64,000 bases of DNA from Pseudalkalibacillus hwajinpoensis (GTDB taxonomy: Bacteria > Bacillota > Bacilli > Bacillales > Guptibacillaceae), in NCBI RefSeq assembly GCF_039851965.1, contig NZ_CP156675.1:290788-354787 (forward strand), written 5' to 3'. Positions 40,971 to 50,449 of the stretch are shown piece after piece (positions within the stretch are counted from its first letter, which is position 1; every line of letters begins with the position of its first letter). Under the pieces are notes generated by a model. The model saw nothing but the letters and a program-made list of their open reading frames with translations. It was not told the origin of the DNA and searched no databases. The position numbers and the translations under genes are program-made.

Positions 40971-41407
40971 TAAATCTAACCCCTTATATTTTTTCTACTT
41001 ATTCTTTATGAGTAAGAGTAATAAAATATAACAATGTATGTTGTGGTTGATTATTAGATTGGTATTAGACAGGGTTTTTTTATAGATATTTCTCTATTAT
41101 TTAGTCATTTATTAAGGGATAAAATTCACAATTCGTAAAAAATGAAAAAAATTGATAAAGTCAACCAGAAGTATCTGGCTGACTTTATAATACGAACGGG
41201 TGCTTTTTATTCAATAAGACAACATAATGATCTTCCACAATCGGGCCAGATTGTTGAGCAGCAAAAGGGGTTGTGGGAAGGCTATGGCGTAGGTTTTAAC
41301 GAATGAGAATGGTTAGTGGAATGTTCATATTTATTGTATTAATATGAAATTATGTTATATGAATATCTTGAAGGAATAGAAGTAGAAAACTAGAGGAGTG
41401 TTTTCTA
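40971..41407. other. Intergenic region with terminator and repeat motif
   Basis: Holds the hairpin 41155-41188 and an intergenic repeat motif GGGCCAGATTGTTGAGCAGC at 41243. The remainder is AT-rich with no gene. Confidence 0.5.
41155..41188. terminator. Terminator hairpin
   Basis: ATAAAGTCAACCAGA/TCTGGCTGACTTTAT stem, one mismatch, loop AGTA. Confidence 0.65.
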
Positions 41408-41907
41408 TTGAAGAGGAATTATTGGTTCATAGCTATGGGTATTGTATGGACTGTTATTTTTTCAGGTGTGAGTTTTTATTGGGCAATGGGCGGCTTATTT
41501 GGTGTTAGATCTCTAGGCGGGGCCATTTACGAGATGTCTCTAAACCTTCCCCCCTCGTTCGTCATAATTGTATGGCTTACTGGTTTAATTAAATTACTTG
41601 GATTAATATTATTGTTGATGCTTCTTGTTCAATGGGAGAAGCTTATAATAACCAGAATAGAATACTTTATTACGTGACGAAAATTGTAGGAGCCTTATTG
41701 TTCGTGTATGGATTTCTTAATTTCTTCACAATTACATTAAGTGCGTTTAATATTTTAGATTTTGACTTAGATTCATATGCAACGTTTTGAAGATTAGTTT
41801 TCTGGGAACCTTTTTGGATGGTCGGTGGAGTTCTTTACTTTTTTTCCGTTAAAAGAAATAAAACTTTGTTCAACTTCCGGGGGATTTTCTTTAATAAGCT
41901 CTTCTGA
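41408..41907 (+). pseudogene. DUF3995 membrane protein gene, frameshift and nonsense
   Basis: The first part (MKRNYWFIAMGIVWTVIFSG, then VSFYWAMGGLFGVRSLGGAI and WLTGLIKLLGLILLLMLLVQ) is the DUF3995 pattern with YWAxGG and WxxGLxK. The frame then shifts near 41630; the third frame continues GEAYNNQNRILYYVTKIVGALL with FVYGFLNFF, meets an in-frame TGA at 41788-41790, and goes on RLVFWEPFWMVGGVLYFFSV, the family's C-terminal W-x-P-x-W-x-x-G-G. The gene is dead but recent enough to be read. Confidence 0.75.
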
Positions 41908-42108
41908 AACGCTCTTCCAGAAAAGGGCCAGATTATGGAGCAAGGAATAAAGCTATTTTCTTGTAATGGGAGGTTAATTTAGGAAGAAAATAATGGTAAA
42001 ATTAGTAAGATCTTTTTTGGAAGGTTAACCTAATTAATTGAAAGGGTTACTATATCTTGGAGTATGACATTTTAATTTTTATTATGAAAATGCTTTAGGG
42101 AGGGTGAA

Positions 42109-43161
42109 ATGGAACCGAAAATAAATATCAATAAGTCAACACATTTTTCCTGGCTGTCGCGTTGGCCGCAGTGGATTGGGTATGCAGCTGCTCTATGGTC
42201 CCTACTATATGGGTTACTCGGGCTGTACTGGTTATTAGGTGGCAACGGATTTCCTTTCGGTAAAAACGATTCACGGGCAGAAATGATGGGATCATTTTTA
42301 TCAAATCTTAATGTTGATGTCGGGGGACCACTCATTGCCATAGCTGGATTGGTAGGTACAGTGGTAGCTATAGCGATGATAATGACATGGGGAAGTCGTT
42401 TTCCTCGTGCAATAATTCTCTCCTTTGCTTGGATAATGAGTGTGACGCTTATATTTATAGTTCCAGATTCGCGAATTGTGCAGAACTTTGCTTATTTGTT
42501 TTTGCTTCACTTTGATCTGCTGGATTGGAGAGTTATTAATCAAGTTTTTTGTATAGTTGGTGGGTTCATATGGGGCGCTTCTGCAATAGCATATTTTCGT
42601 CTTACACAGAATGCTTGCGGCAATTGTGGCAGGAATGACGCTACAGAAGGATCATCAGCAAAAGCCACAGCAAAGTGGGGAAAGTGGTTTACCTATTTAG
42701 CCGTTATTATGGCATTGCCATACGGTATTGTCCGATGGGCGTGGGCGTTAGGAATTCCTTTGGGAACAAACGACTCATCAATGGTTGGGAATGAAGACAA
42801 TGTACTAGTTGAAGCCATACTGGGAGGATTATGTATTGGCGGTGGAATTCTAACTCTTGGACTTATTCAGAGATGGGGAGTGATTTTTCCACGGTGGTGT
42901 TTTTTTCTAGCAGGTAAACAAATTCCAATTTGGTTTGTTATGGTTCCTGCAATGTTGATGTCGGCTATTATCACGATAACGGGGCTAAAGCTCAGTCCAC
43001 AAATCATATTTATGATGGTTAATGGCTCAATTACCAATGAAAATTGGGGACAATTTGTTCCTTTTTTGTTCTGGTTGCCATGGGGAATATCTCTAGGGAT
43101 AGCAATTTTATCCTATTATTTAAAAAGGCGGGGACGATGCAAGCATTGTGGTAAACTTTAA
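42109..43161 (+). CDS. Polytopic membrane protein with two CxxC pairs
   Basis: A 350-residue protein with about eight membrane helices. The two halves look alike: WIGYAAALWSLLYGLLGLYW-LLG (about residue 22) and WFTYLAVIMALPYGIVRWAW-ALG (about 193), each followed by a G-N/T-x-x-x-x-D loop, so an internal duplication is likely. Each half ends in a metal-type cysteine pair, CGNCGR (Cys170, Cys173) and CKHCGK (Cys344, Cys347), at the cytoplasmic side by charge. I do not recognise the family. GGGAGGGTGAA precedes ATG. Stands alone. Confidence 0.7.
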   Translation: MEPKININKSTHFSWLSRWPQWIGYAAALWSLLYGLLGLYWLLGGNGFPFGKNDSRAEMMGSFLSNLNVDVGGPLIAIAGLVGTVVAIAMIMTWGSRFPRAIILSFAWIMSVTLIFIVPDSRIVQNFAYLFLLHFDLLDWRVINQVFCIVGGFIWGASAIAYFRLTQNACGNCGRNDATEGSSAKATAKWGKWFTYLAVIMALPYGIVRWAWALGIPLGTNDSSMVGNEDNVLVEAILGGLCIGGGILTLGLIQRWGVIFPRWCFFLAGKQIPIWFVMVPAMLMSAIITITGLKLSPQIIFMMVNGSITNENWGQFVPFLFWLPWGISLGIAILSYYLKRRGRCKHCGKL

Positions 43162-43269
43162 CTCATCATTTTAATGGTCATTTAACATAAATAAAACCAA
43201 ATGTGGCGAATTTAGATTACTTATAGATTGTATACAGGAGAGTTTTTATTTTCCTTCACTTTACTATTC

Positions 43270-43340
43270 GTTGATCTTCAACTATAGGGCGCATTTCTGA
43301 AGTAGTGAATTGTGCTCTTTCTTCATGTATAGGGCCAGAT
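43270..43340. repeat. Intergenic repeat, module 2
   Basis: GGGCGCATTTCTGAAGTAGT and the next ~35 bases are identical to 6937-6990 and 44131-44180. Confidence 0.8.
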
Positions 43341-43442
43341 TGTTTAGTAAAGGAATCTTCAATAACATATATTTTTTGAACGAATCTTAGAATTAGTTAT
43401 GGTAATCTTATAGAACTTTGTTAAAAAAGGGGGAATTATCCA

Positions 43443-43766
43443 GTGAAGAAATTGTACTTTATTTTAGGGGTAATTGGTACTGTTTTTCCTTATTATTTTT
43501 TTATTCAGTTCCTAGGGGATAATGGACTAGATTTAGGTTTATTAATGGAACTATTATTTGCTAACACGATATCGGCCTTTTTTGCAGTTGATTTTTTAAT
43601 CTCATGTGTTGTGTTTTTGGTATTTATGTTCAATGAGTCACGAAAGTATAACATTAAAGAGAAATGGATTTGTCTTTTAACTCTGTTTGCGGTTGGATTA
43701 TCTTTGGCTCTACCTTTATTTTTGTTTTTTAGACAGTCTTATATTGATAGTAAAGATGAAGTATAG
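43443..43766 (+). CDS. DUF2834 family membrane protein
   Basis: A 107-residue protein with three helices. MKKLYFILGVIGTVFPYYFF, NTISAFFAVDFLISCVVFLVF, and WICLLTLFAVGLSLALPLFLFFR are the DUF2834 pattern (PY/F in helix 1, F-F-x-x-D in helix 2, G-x-S-x-x-L-P-L/F in helix 3). GTG start after AAAAAAGGGGGA. Function unknown. Confidence 0.8.
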   Translation: MKKLYFILGVIGTVFPYYFFIQFLGDNGLDLGLLMELLFANTISAFFAVDFLISCVVFLVFMFNESRKYNIKEKWICLLTLFAVGLSLALPLFLFFRQSYIDSKDEV

Positions 43767-43961
43767 ATTAGAAAAAAAGCATGTCCAATGCAGGTTCAAG
43801 TGATGTTTTTGATAAAATTCTATCTTTTTTATTAACTATTTTGGAAAAATTAATTAGTTAATTTTATTCTATTTGAGCTCCTTGTTTATTCAAGAAACGG
43901 GCGTGTTTATTTAGGAACGCGTCTTTTTCGTTAGAGGGCCATTTAAATGAACAAGCAGCAT

Positions 43962-43989
43962 AAAAGGATTTTCAATCGAAGATCCTTTT
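43962..43989. terminator. Terminator hairpin
   Basis: AAAAGGATTTTC...GAAGATCCTTTT stem after the DUF2834 gene region. Confidence 0.6.
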
Positions 43990-44114
43990 ATATTACTACT
44001 GAATCTGATTATGTAAACTAGATTATTATACAATATTCATCGATACGGCTTTAATTAACTAGTACTTTAGCACAATAAGTAAATGTTGTTTCTGTAATGA
44101 ATTTTTATGTAAAG

Positions 44115-44193
44115 GATCTTCCACAATCGGGCGCATTTCTGAAGTAGTGAATTGTGCTCTTTCTTCATGTATAGGGCCATTTAATGGAATAAG
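44115..44193. repeat. Intergenic repeat, module 2
   Basis: GATCTTCCACAATCGGGCGC is followed by the module shared with 6937-7002, including GGGCCATTTAAT(T/G)GAATAAG at the end. Confidence 0.8.
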
Positions 44194-44311
44194 ACTTCCA
44201 AAAAAATACTGGATATTTATGTTAATATTAGTGTGGGGATGGAATAAAGAATTTTGTCAATGAAAACAGAAGTAATATAGGTAGAAAAACTTATACAGGG
44301 AGAGATCTTTT

Positions 44312-44830
44312 ATGAAAAAACATCATGCGTTACAGTTGTATGACTATCATGTTTGGGCGAACAACAAGTTTTTTGTGCGATTGAAAGAATTGCCGAAAGA
44401 TATTTATGATCGGGAAATTCAAAGTGTTTTTTCCTCAATTGCGGAGACGCTTGTTCATATTTATACGGTGGATACAATATGGCTTGGTGTAATACGAGAG
44501 AATAGTATGGATGAGATTCAAGCTTCCATTATACAGGCGCAAGAAAAGACAAAGGATAAGGGACTCGAAGAAATGGAAACGCTGTTTTATGATTTGTCAA
44601 AGAAGTATCAAGATTTTTTTAACAATGAGAGTGATTTGGATAAAGAAATTTTCCCCGAACATCCTCAATATGGTCGTTTAGAAACTTATCTTTCCGAATT
44701 GGTTCAGCATGTTGTTAACCATGGCACTTATCATCGTGGAAATCTTATGGCAATGATACGTCAACAGGGTTACTCAAGTGTACCAACAGATTATGTTTTC
44801 TATCTTTATGAAATCAGTTCAACAAAATAG
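44312..44830 (+). CDS. DinB family protein
   Basis: A 172-residue four-helix protein. The three metal histidines of DinB are in LVHIYTVD (about residue 49) and HVVNHGTYHRGNLMAMIRQQGY (about 130-150, H-x3-H), the usual DinB ending. MKKHHALQLYDYHVWANNKFF is also typical. DinB proteins in Bacillus are bacillithiol-dependent S-transferases or damage-inducible proteins of unclear role. AGGGAGAG before ATG. Confidence 0.85.
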   Translation: MKKHHALQLYDYHVWANNKFFVRLKELPKDIYDREIQSVFSSIAETLVHIYTVDTIWLGVIRENSMDEIQASIIQAQEKTKDKGLEEMETLFYDLSKKYQDFFNNESDLDKEIFPEHPQYGRLETYLSELVQHVVNHGTYHRGNLMAMIRQQGYSSVPTDYVFYLYEISSTK

Positions 44831-44870
44831 TTTTTCTCTTAACTTCCATTCAGAAATAAGACATTTTCAG

Positions 44871-45054
44871 CAATCGGGTGCGATTGTTGAACAACGTAGG
44901 TAGAAAATGATCAACTTTTTTATAAAAACCAAACTTAAATCTGCTGGAGAAGAATCCATTTTGATCAATGTTTTTTCAAAATGGATTCTTTTTATTTATT
45001 GTAAAATATGGGTTTGCGAGGTATTTTTGATCAAACTTCATTTCAAAGCTACAC
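44871..45054. repeat. ~180-bp intergenic element, copy 3 of 3
   Basis: Same element as 8131 and 40024; the conserved frame (M-I-N-F-F-I-K-T-K) here runs to 45122. A few substitutions (L to V, R to C, Y to H in the frame). Confidence 0.85.
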
Positions 45055-45189
45055 TTATTTATTTGTTTCTCTTTAAAAATCAGTTCGAAAAACACCGAAA
45101 TGTGAATTCGAACGTTCACTAGATTACATATCTATTTACGAACAGAAAATAAACAGTATGGCGATAAACGGGTAAGGAGCAAAAATCAA

Positions 45190-45588
45190 AATGAGATCCA
45201 GAAATGAAAAATTTAATATCAAAAAAATTCTCTTACTTATTTTTTGATGAAATGCAAGATACGACGGCAAGGGATTTCCGACATATGTTGGAGAAGATTC
45301 GTTTGGTCCAGTGCATAATATAACTAATAATTTCAGGAGCAAACTTCTGAAAGATGAGCTTGATGGGGATGCAGCGTTTTATTATGTTTACGCAATGCTT
45401 CATTCAAACGAGTATAAAAGAAAATACTCAAGTGACCTAAGTAAAGATTTTCCTAGAATTCCATAAAGGACAAAGAAACTGATGTGGAAATAGGACGGCA
45501 ACTTGTGAACTTACATGTGAATTATGAAAAATATGGATCAATTATACCTAGTTTCGACCTATTTAAGAAATTGAGGTTTATTATTTAA
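45190..45588 (+). pseudogene. Remnant of a type ISP restriction-modification enzyme (C-terminal part)
   Basis: The plus strand translates NARYDGKGFPTYVGEDSFGP, then DGDAAFYYVYAMLHSNEYKR and KYSSDLSKDFPRIP, then a stop; a following frame gives ELGRQLVNLHVNYEKYG. The series Y-V-Y-x-x-L-H-S-x-E-Y-R...Y-x-x-D-L-x-K-x-x-P-R-I-P and L-G-x-x-L-x-x-L-H is characteristic of the C-terminal region of single-chain type ISP (LlaBIII-like) enzymes. Only this tail is left; no start and at least one frameshift. Confidence 0.65.
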
Positions 45589-45596
45589 AGGCATAA

Positions 45597-46346
45597 TTAT
45601 AGCGTTTCTAAAATGATTTCCTTCAATTCTTTATAACGGTTTTTACTTACTCTAATTTCGTCTTTAACGTTTTCGATTTCAATTACATAGGATTTCATAA
45701 ATTCATCAGGTTTTATCTCACTAATTTTATCTAAGGGTATCAAAAACGATTGATGAGGACGGATAAACCCATGTCTTCCAAGCATTTTTTCAAGTTCCCT
45801 CAAGGTGTGATTGCATTCAATTTCTTTATTATCCGCCGTATTGATAACACATTTTCTTATTCTTTTTTCAATAAAATTGATATCTTTAACATTTATAAAG
45901 CAAATAGAACCTGAACTTCGAACGCTGATTTTTTTTCCAGATGTATTTCTTTCTACAGAACCGCCTACTTTTGCATTAGAATTAATTTTTCTAAAATGTG
46001 TTATGCATTGTTCTAAGCGAAAGGGGTTTATAGGCTTTATTAAAAAATCTAAAGGGTATAGCTCATATCCATATAAAGCATAGTCTGTATGCCCAGTAAC
46101 AAAAACCACTGAAATCTCAGGATACTTGATTTTCAACTCTTTTGTTAATGAGAGCCCGTTCATGTGAGGCATATCAATGTCTAAAAAGACTAAATCAACT
46201 GGGTTTTCTTCTAAGTAGCTTAAAGCAGATCGACTATCTGTAAATTCATAAATGTTTTCTATATCTGTGTAGTTGTTTAAGTGACTTTTAAGTATGTAAT
46301 TACAATTAGGTTCATCATCTACGATTAATACATTAAACTTGGTCAA
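45597..46346 (-). CDS. LytTR-type response regulator (AgrA-like)
   Basis: A 249-residue regulator. N-terminal receiver: FNVLIVDDEPNCNYILKSHL, phosphorylated aspartate in VDLVFLDIDMPHMNG, lysine in DFLIKPINPFRLEQC. C-terminal LytTR DNA-binding domain: ISVRSSGSICFINVKDINFIEK...RTLRELEKMLGRHGFIRPHQSFLIPLDKI. TTG 46346 is chosen for GGAGGGGAAAG; the open frame runs on upstream into the kinase gene. It follows the kinase by 19 bp. The pair is divergent from an ABC transporter operon, the probable target. Confidence 0.85.
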   Translation of the reverse strand: MTKFNVLIVDDEPNCNYILKSHLNNYTDIENIYEFTDSRSALSYLEENPVDLVFLDIDMPHMNGLSLTKELKIKYPEISVVFVTGHTDYALYGYELYPLDFLIKPINPFRLEQCITHFRKINSNAKVGGSVERNTSGKKISVRSSGSICFINVKDINFIEKRIRKCVINTADNKEIECNHTLRELEKMLGRHGFIRPHQSFLIPLDKISEIKPDEFMKSYVIEIENVKDEIRVSKNRYKELKEIILETL

Positions 46347-46365
46347 GTTACTTTCCCCTCCATTA

Positions 46366-47685
46366 TTAAGCTGATATTGGGAGAGATACAAAAAAACTAG
46401 TATATCCCTCATCTATTTCAAGATAGATTAAACCGTTATAGCTTTCTACAATTCTTTTTGTTTCAGGTAAGCCTAGTCCTTGGTGATCTCCGTCTTTAGT
46501 TGTGAAATTATAATCAAAAATACTTTGAGAGATACTTTCTTCAATTTTTCCACAATTTGATACTAAGATGGTGTAATCCGTTCCATCTGCATCTAGTATT
46601 ACCTCAATCCATTTTTCCTCTTGAGGAAGGGGTGTTAGCTCCTCAATAGCATTATCAATTAGATTTCCAATGACCCTGCTTATTTCAGAAATGCGACAAG
46701 GTAATGATTCGAAGGGGGAATTGATGATAATGGACATATCAATTCCATTCATAGAAGCTTTTTGTTTTAAAGTTAACAACAAAGCTGACATTGCAGGATG
46801 AGATAAGGGGAGCGATTCATTTGTTGTTCTGACATCCTCAATTAATTCTGAAATATATTCTCGAGTCGCTTGTGTATTATCTTGGAGTATAAGGCCATAG
46901 AGAGTGTTTAAGTGGTGTACAAAATCGTGTCGTTGAGATTTTATAAGACGGAAATATTTGTTTACATCTTCTTGATATTGCTCGTCGAGATGTTGTTCTA
47001 AGCGTTTTGTTTCTTCTTTTAAAAGTTGCTGAGAAAAAAATAGTAAATACGTAGTGCATAAAATGATTACGAAAAATGCTCCTTTGCTTTCAATTCCTAA
47101 ATAAAATTCACTGTATGAAACTGTGAAAACCATAATAATGATGAAAGCTAAATTAATGAACAAGAAAGTAATATACTTATGAAAGTGTTTTTTATTATGC
47201 TTATCTAGTTTTTCAGAGTGAATGATCTTCCATGGAATAAAAGATATTCTGAACACATAAAAAAACGTAGAGATTAATACCAGTGCACATATATGGGGCA
47301 AAGAAATTAAAACGCGGGCAAGTGAAGTCTGCTCTAGAATTAAATATACGTCAAAAAAATTATCGAGAATAGAAAGTGAAACAAACTCAAAGAAGATAAA
47401 TAGACACGAACTAAGAACAACTATAGCAAGAGATATTAACACTCTGACCTTCATTAGAGTTGAAATAAGCAAAAGTAAAATACTTAAAGATACGCTGAAA
47501 TTTATGTATGGTGGTACTGTAATAAAAGATTGAAACAAAAAAATCACTGTACTTCCCAGAAGCCATATAGCCAGGAATTCATTTCTATAGTTTTTTTTAA
47601 TGTTTATACTTAAGAAAGCAGTGCAGAAAAATAAAATAGCAAAAAACTCTAGAAAAATGCCTAATATCTTTAAAAGATAGTCCAT
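46366..47685 (-). CDS. GHKL-type sensor histidine kinase (AgrC-like)
   Basis: A 439-residue membrane kinase. The first ~210 residues hold six to seven hydrophobic helices, the AgrC-type sensor. Then a coiled segment (LLKEETKRLEQHLDEQYQED), the phosphorylated histidine in IKSQRHDFVHHLNTLYGLI, N-box RVIGNLIDNAIEEL and the ATP lid HQGLGLPETKRIVESYNG. AgrC-like kinases sense peptides. With the LytTR regulator it forms a peptide-type two-component system; no AgrB/AgrD-like genes are visible nearby. Confidence 0.85.
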   Translation of the reverse strand: MDYLLKILGIFLEFFAILFFCTAFLSINIKKNYRNEFLAIWLLGSTVIFLFQSFITVPPYINFSVSLSILLLLISTLMKVRVLISLAIVVLSSCLFIFFEFVSLSILDNFFDVYLILEQTSLARVLISLPHICALVLISTFFYVFRISFIPWKIIHSEKLDKHNKKHFHKYITFLFINLAFIIIMVFTVSYSEFYLGIESKGAFFVIILCTTYLLFFSQQLLKEETKRLEQHLDEQYQEDVNKYFRLIKSQRHDFVHHLNTLYGLILQDNTQATREYISELIEDVRTTNESLPLSHPAMSALLLTLKQKASMNGIDMSIIINSPFESLPCRISEISRVIGNLIDNAIEELTPLPQEEKWIEVILDADGTDYTILVSNCGKIEESISQSIFDYNFTTKDGDHQGLGLPETKRIVESYNGLIYLEIDEGYTSFFVSLPISA

Positions 47686-47941
47686 ACTCCTACTCCTATT
47701 TTCTTATCTATTTTATGATGCAAAGATAACATGTTTTCAAAAATTATCCAACAATAGTTTGTAATCGTGTTTAAAGTATTCTTCAGTTATGACGTGAAAA
47801 CTCCTTGATTCACATGAAAATGGACTTAATACTGCTAAGCTCTAGATATAAAGGTATCTTTGGTTTAAGTTTAGATAGAGTAAGGTTTAATCCATTTTTA
47901 AAACTACATATATTGCATAACAAGATAGAGGATGGTGTGAA

Positions 47942-49723
47942 ATGGTCATTTCATGGATTAAATGGAAACTGATGATCAGATGGAAAGTGCAATGGAATTA
48001 TATAACCTTTTTCAAAAAAATTCCCGGGGGAAAATGGTTTTGGATAGCAGCACTTTTACTAAGTATAGTTCGTTTTTTTATGATATTGTTTGGAACCTAC
48101 TTCTTATTAAAGGCAACTGTATTCAATCAATACCTTCTTGATAACACTTCATCAAATAGTATTATTGTAACCACTTTAAGCCAGGCAATCTCTTACTTAA
48201 ACACACATGTTGAAGTCTTATGGTCATTGTTATTTTTTATAATTTTCCTATTTTCGGTACTTTATGGAATTAGTTCTTCTAAATGGCAATTACATTCGAT
48301 GGATCACGAATGGTTGGAGATTCATGCGAAAGTAAAGTCTCAGACTGCTAGATTATTTTTATACCTAGAGGCTATTGTGTGGGATGTTAAAGATTACGTA
48401 TTTAGTTATGTGCCGATTATTATAGCTCTTTCATTGTTAACAGAGTTGAACATGTTGGGAGTAGTGGGGATTGTCATTTTGACTCTGTTTTTATTTATTA
48501 GTATTAGTTTACTGGCTTCAGTTCTGTATTATCATTACTTGAGTTCTCAAAAAACCAGATTTCATTTTTATTTTCGTTTGTCATTTAATCTATTGATAAG
48601 AATCGTGATAGTGACGATAGCTTTTTGGGGAGGGAAAATATTAACCCCATGGATCAAATCTTTTCCTCTTACCTCCAATAATGTTGATGTAGCTAAGTAT
48701 AACAACTGGCTTAGCCAAGGAGCCGAAGTGGTCAAAGACTTGCTAACTCCGTTAACGGTAATTTTTAAATACCCAATGCTCCCTCATAATTTTTTGGCAT
48801 CATTATTATTTGATGAAGTTCCCATTTTCGATGGGGTCATTTTGGTTTTAGCTTGTATTGTTTTATTTGCCTTAACGTTTACAATTACGAGATTAAAACC
48901 TAAAAACAGGTCAGAAAATTTTTATCCTTTTACTATCATTGAAAGACTTATTCCATCTAAAGTTTTTGGGGAGTCGAATTATGCTCGCATGCAAGTAAAG
49001 CATCTGTTAAGAGGAAACTATTTCTTATATCGGTTCCCTGTATTAACTGGGTCGTTTCTTTTTTGGTTTCAACTCGGTTTAATGGTTAGTTTTATGACAG
49101 GTTTGAATCCTGGAGAGAAAATCTATTATTTTATTTTATCTTTCTATTTATTCTTCTTTGTCTATTTTCATATTGCTTCAATCTTTAGTGAACTAACAGG
49201 ATTTTTTTCAGTCGATAGTGAAGGGAAAAACATCATTATTTATTTATTAGCTGGAAAAACTGTATGGGAAGTATTCAAATATAAATATTTATTATTTATT
49301 ATCTATACCTATCCTTTATTACTAGTGGCAGATATAACACTGATCATATTCGCCAAAATAAAGTTAGTAGAGGCTGCAGTCATTTTCGTTATTCACTGTT
49401 TGGCCTTCTTGTTTTTATCAGCTTTGTTATTTTTGCCATCAATTATTAGTCCACATTTCAACTACATTAATATTGAACAATTGGAAGACTATCCGGATCA
49501 AAATTCAATACAGGGAATTGTAAGATATTTAATCGTTGGGGTATTTATTCCAGCTTGTATGATTCCTACCGCATTTTACTTAACAGACTATATAAGTCTT
49601 TCTACTTTATTGGCAATCCAATGGGCAGAAGCTATCGTTTTATTCTTTTCACTAATATTCTTTATGTTATTTGCACGTAATAAGTTGAGAAAACTATCAA
49701 AAATCGAGCAATTATCTTTGTAA
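47942..49723 (+). CDS. ABC transporter permease, large, function unassigned
   Basis: A 593-residue protein with about 12 hydrophobic helices and no ATPase domain. It begins MVISWIKWKLMIRWKVQWNY after GAGGATGGTGTG. Repeated helix pairs with loops such as YARMQVKHLLRGNYFLYRFPVLTG recall the permeases of bacteriocin-type transporters in Bacillaceae. It is followed 12 bp later by its ATPase and then by a small membrane protein. Divergent from the Agr-like regulators, so probably under their control. Substrate unknown; peptide export or immunity is plausible. Confidence 0.7.
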   Translation: MVISWIKWKLMIRWKVQWNYITFFKKIPGGKWFWIAALLLSIVRFFMILFGTYFLLKATVFNQYLLDNTSSNSIIVTTLSQAISYLNTHVEVLWSLLFFIIFLFSVLYGISSSKWQLHSMDHEWLEIHAKVKSQTARLFLYLEAIVWDVKDYVFSYVPIIIALSLLTELNMLGVVGIVILTLFLFISISLLASVLYYHYLSSQKTRFHFYFRLSFNLLIRIVIVTIAFWGGKILTPWIKSFPLTSNNVDVAKYNNWLSQGAEVVKDLLTPLTVIFKYPMLPHNFLASLLFDEVPIFDGVILVLACIVLFALTFTITRLKPKNRSENFYPFTIIERLIPSKVFGESNYARMQVKHLLRGNYFLYRFPVLTGSFLFWFQLGLMVSFMTGLNPGEKIYYFILSFYLFFFVYFHIASIFSELTGFFSVDSEGKNIIIYLLAGKTVWEVFKYKYLLFIIYTYPLLLVADITLIIFAKIKLVEAAVIFVIHCLAFLFLSALLFLPSIISPHFNYINIEQLEDYPDQNSIQGIVRYLIVGVFIPACMIPTAFYLTDYISLSTLLAIQWAEAIVLFFSLIFFMLFARNKLRKLSKIEQLSL

Positions 49724-49735
49724 GGAGGTAGGTTT

Positions 49736-50449
49736 ATGGAACCGTTATTATCCTTTAATCAAGTTTCAAAAACAATTGGGAATAAAAAAATATTGAAAGA
49801 TATGACCTTCAACATCCCATTTGGCAAAATTATAGCGTTCTTGGGACAAAACGGTGCTGGAAAAACGACTTCTTTAAAAATTGCATCAGGTCTAATGGAT
49901 ATTGAATCAGGGGAAGTTCAATTCCTGGGGAAACCTATCGATAAGTCTAAAAAAGACGTCATGTTTATTCCTGATTATCCTTTTCTATATGATGAGTTAA
50001 CTGGAGAAGAATACATTCGTTTTACGGCAGAACTATTCAAAATGCAAGTTAATAAAGCCATTATCGGAGAGAAAGTGAAGTATTTTGATTTGCAAGACGA
50101 AGTAGGAAAAAAAATAAAGAATTTATCATTAGGCAATAAGAAAAAATTAACACTATTGACTACATTATTAAATAACCCTAAGTTACTATTATTAGATGAA
50201 TTCATTTCAGGTATTGATCCTATTAATATGAAGATAATAAAAACAATATTAAGGAATTACGTCAATGAAGGCAATTCCATTTTATTGTCTACTCACCAAC
50301 TTGAGGTTGCACAAAATTTCTGCGAAAGTTTGATATTTATTAATAATGGTGAAGTTTTACAATCAAATGTTGACGTTGAAACTGTTACAAATAAAGATAA
50401 TAGTCTAGAAGATTATTTTATTAGAACTTTGAGTGAAGGAGTTAACTAA
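49736..50449 (+). CDS. ABC transporter ATP-binding protein
   Basis: A 237-residue ATPase. Walker A is GQNGAGKTT, the Q-loop region reads VMFIPDYPFLYDELTGEEY with aspartate where glutamine is usual, the signature is a weak LSLGNKKKL, Walker B is LLLLDEFISGIDP, and the H-loop is LLSTHQLEVA. The changed Q-loop and signature are typical of export/immunity-type ATPases. AAGGAGGTAGGTTT before ATG. Partner of the 593-residue permease. Confidence 0.85.
   Translation: MEPLLSFNQVSKTIGNKKILKDMTFNIPFGKIIAFLGQNGAGKTTSLKIASGLMDIESGEVQFLGKPIDKSKKDVMFIPDYPFLYDELTGEEYIRFTAELFKMQVNKAIIGEKVKYFDLQDEVGKKIKNLSLGNKKKLTLLTTLLNNPKLLLLDEFISGIDPINMKIIKTILRNYVNEGNSILLSTHQLEVAQNFCESLIFINNGEVLQSNVDVETVTNKDNSLEDYFIRTLSEGVN

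Larger units (their letters stand above)
43767..44311. other. Intergenic region with terminator and repeats
   Basis: Contains hairpin 43962-43989 (AAAAGGAT/ATCCTTTT), a GGGCGTGTTTATTTAGGAAC motif near 43900 and module 2 at 44115-44193. No gene seen. Confidence 0.5.

Noticed and set aside
41408..41677. Intact 89-residue membrane protein
   Set aside because: The missing C-terminal half of DUF3995 is present in the next frame with an extra nonsense codon, so this is the 5-prime part of a pseudogene.
47754..47791. Possible LytTR operator (ATAGTTTGT and TCAGTTATG) before the ABC operon
   Set aside because: Spacing of 29 bp start to start does not match the 21 bp usual for LytTR direct repeats, and matches are weak.
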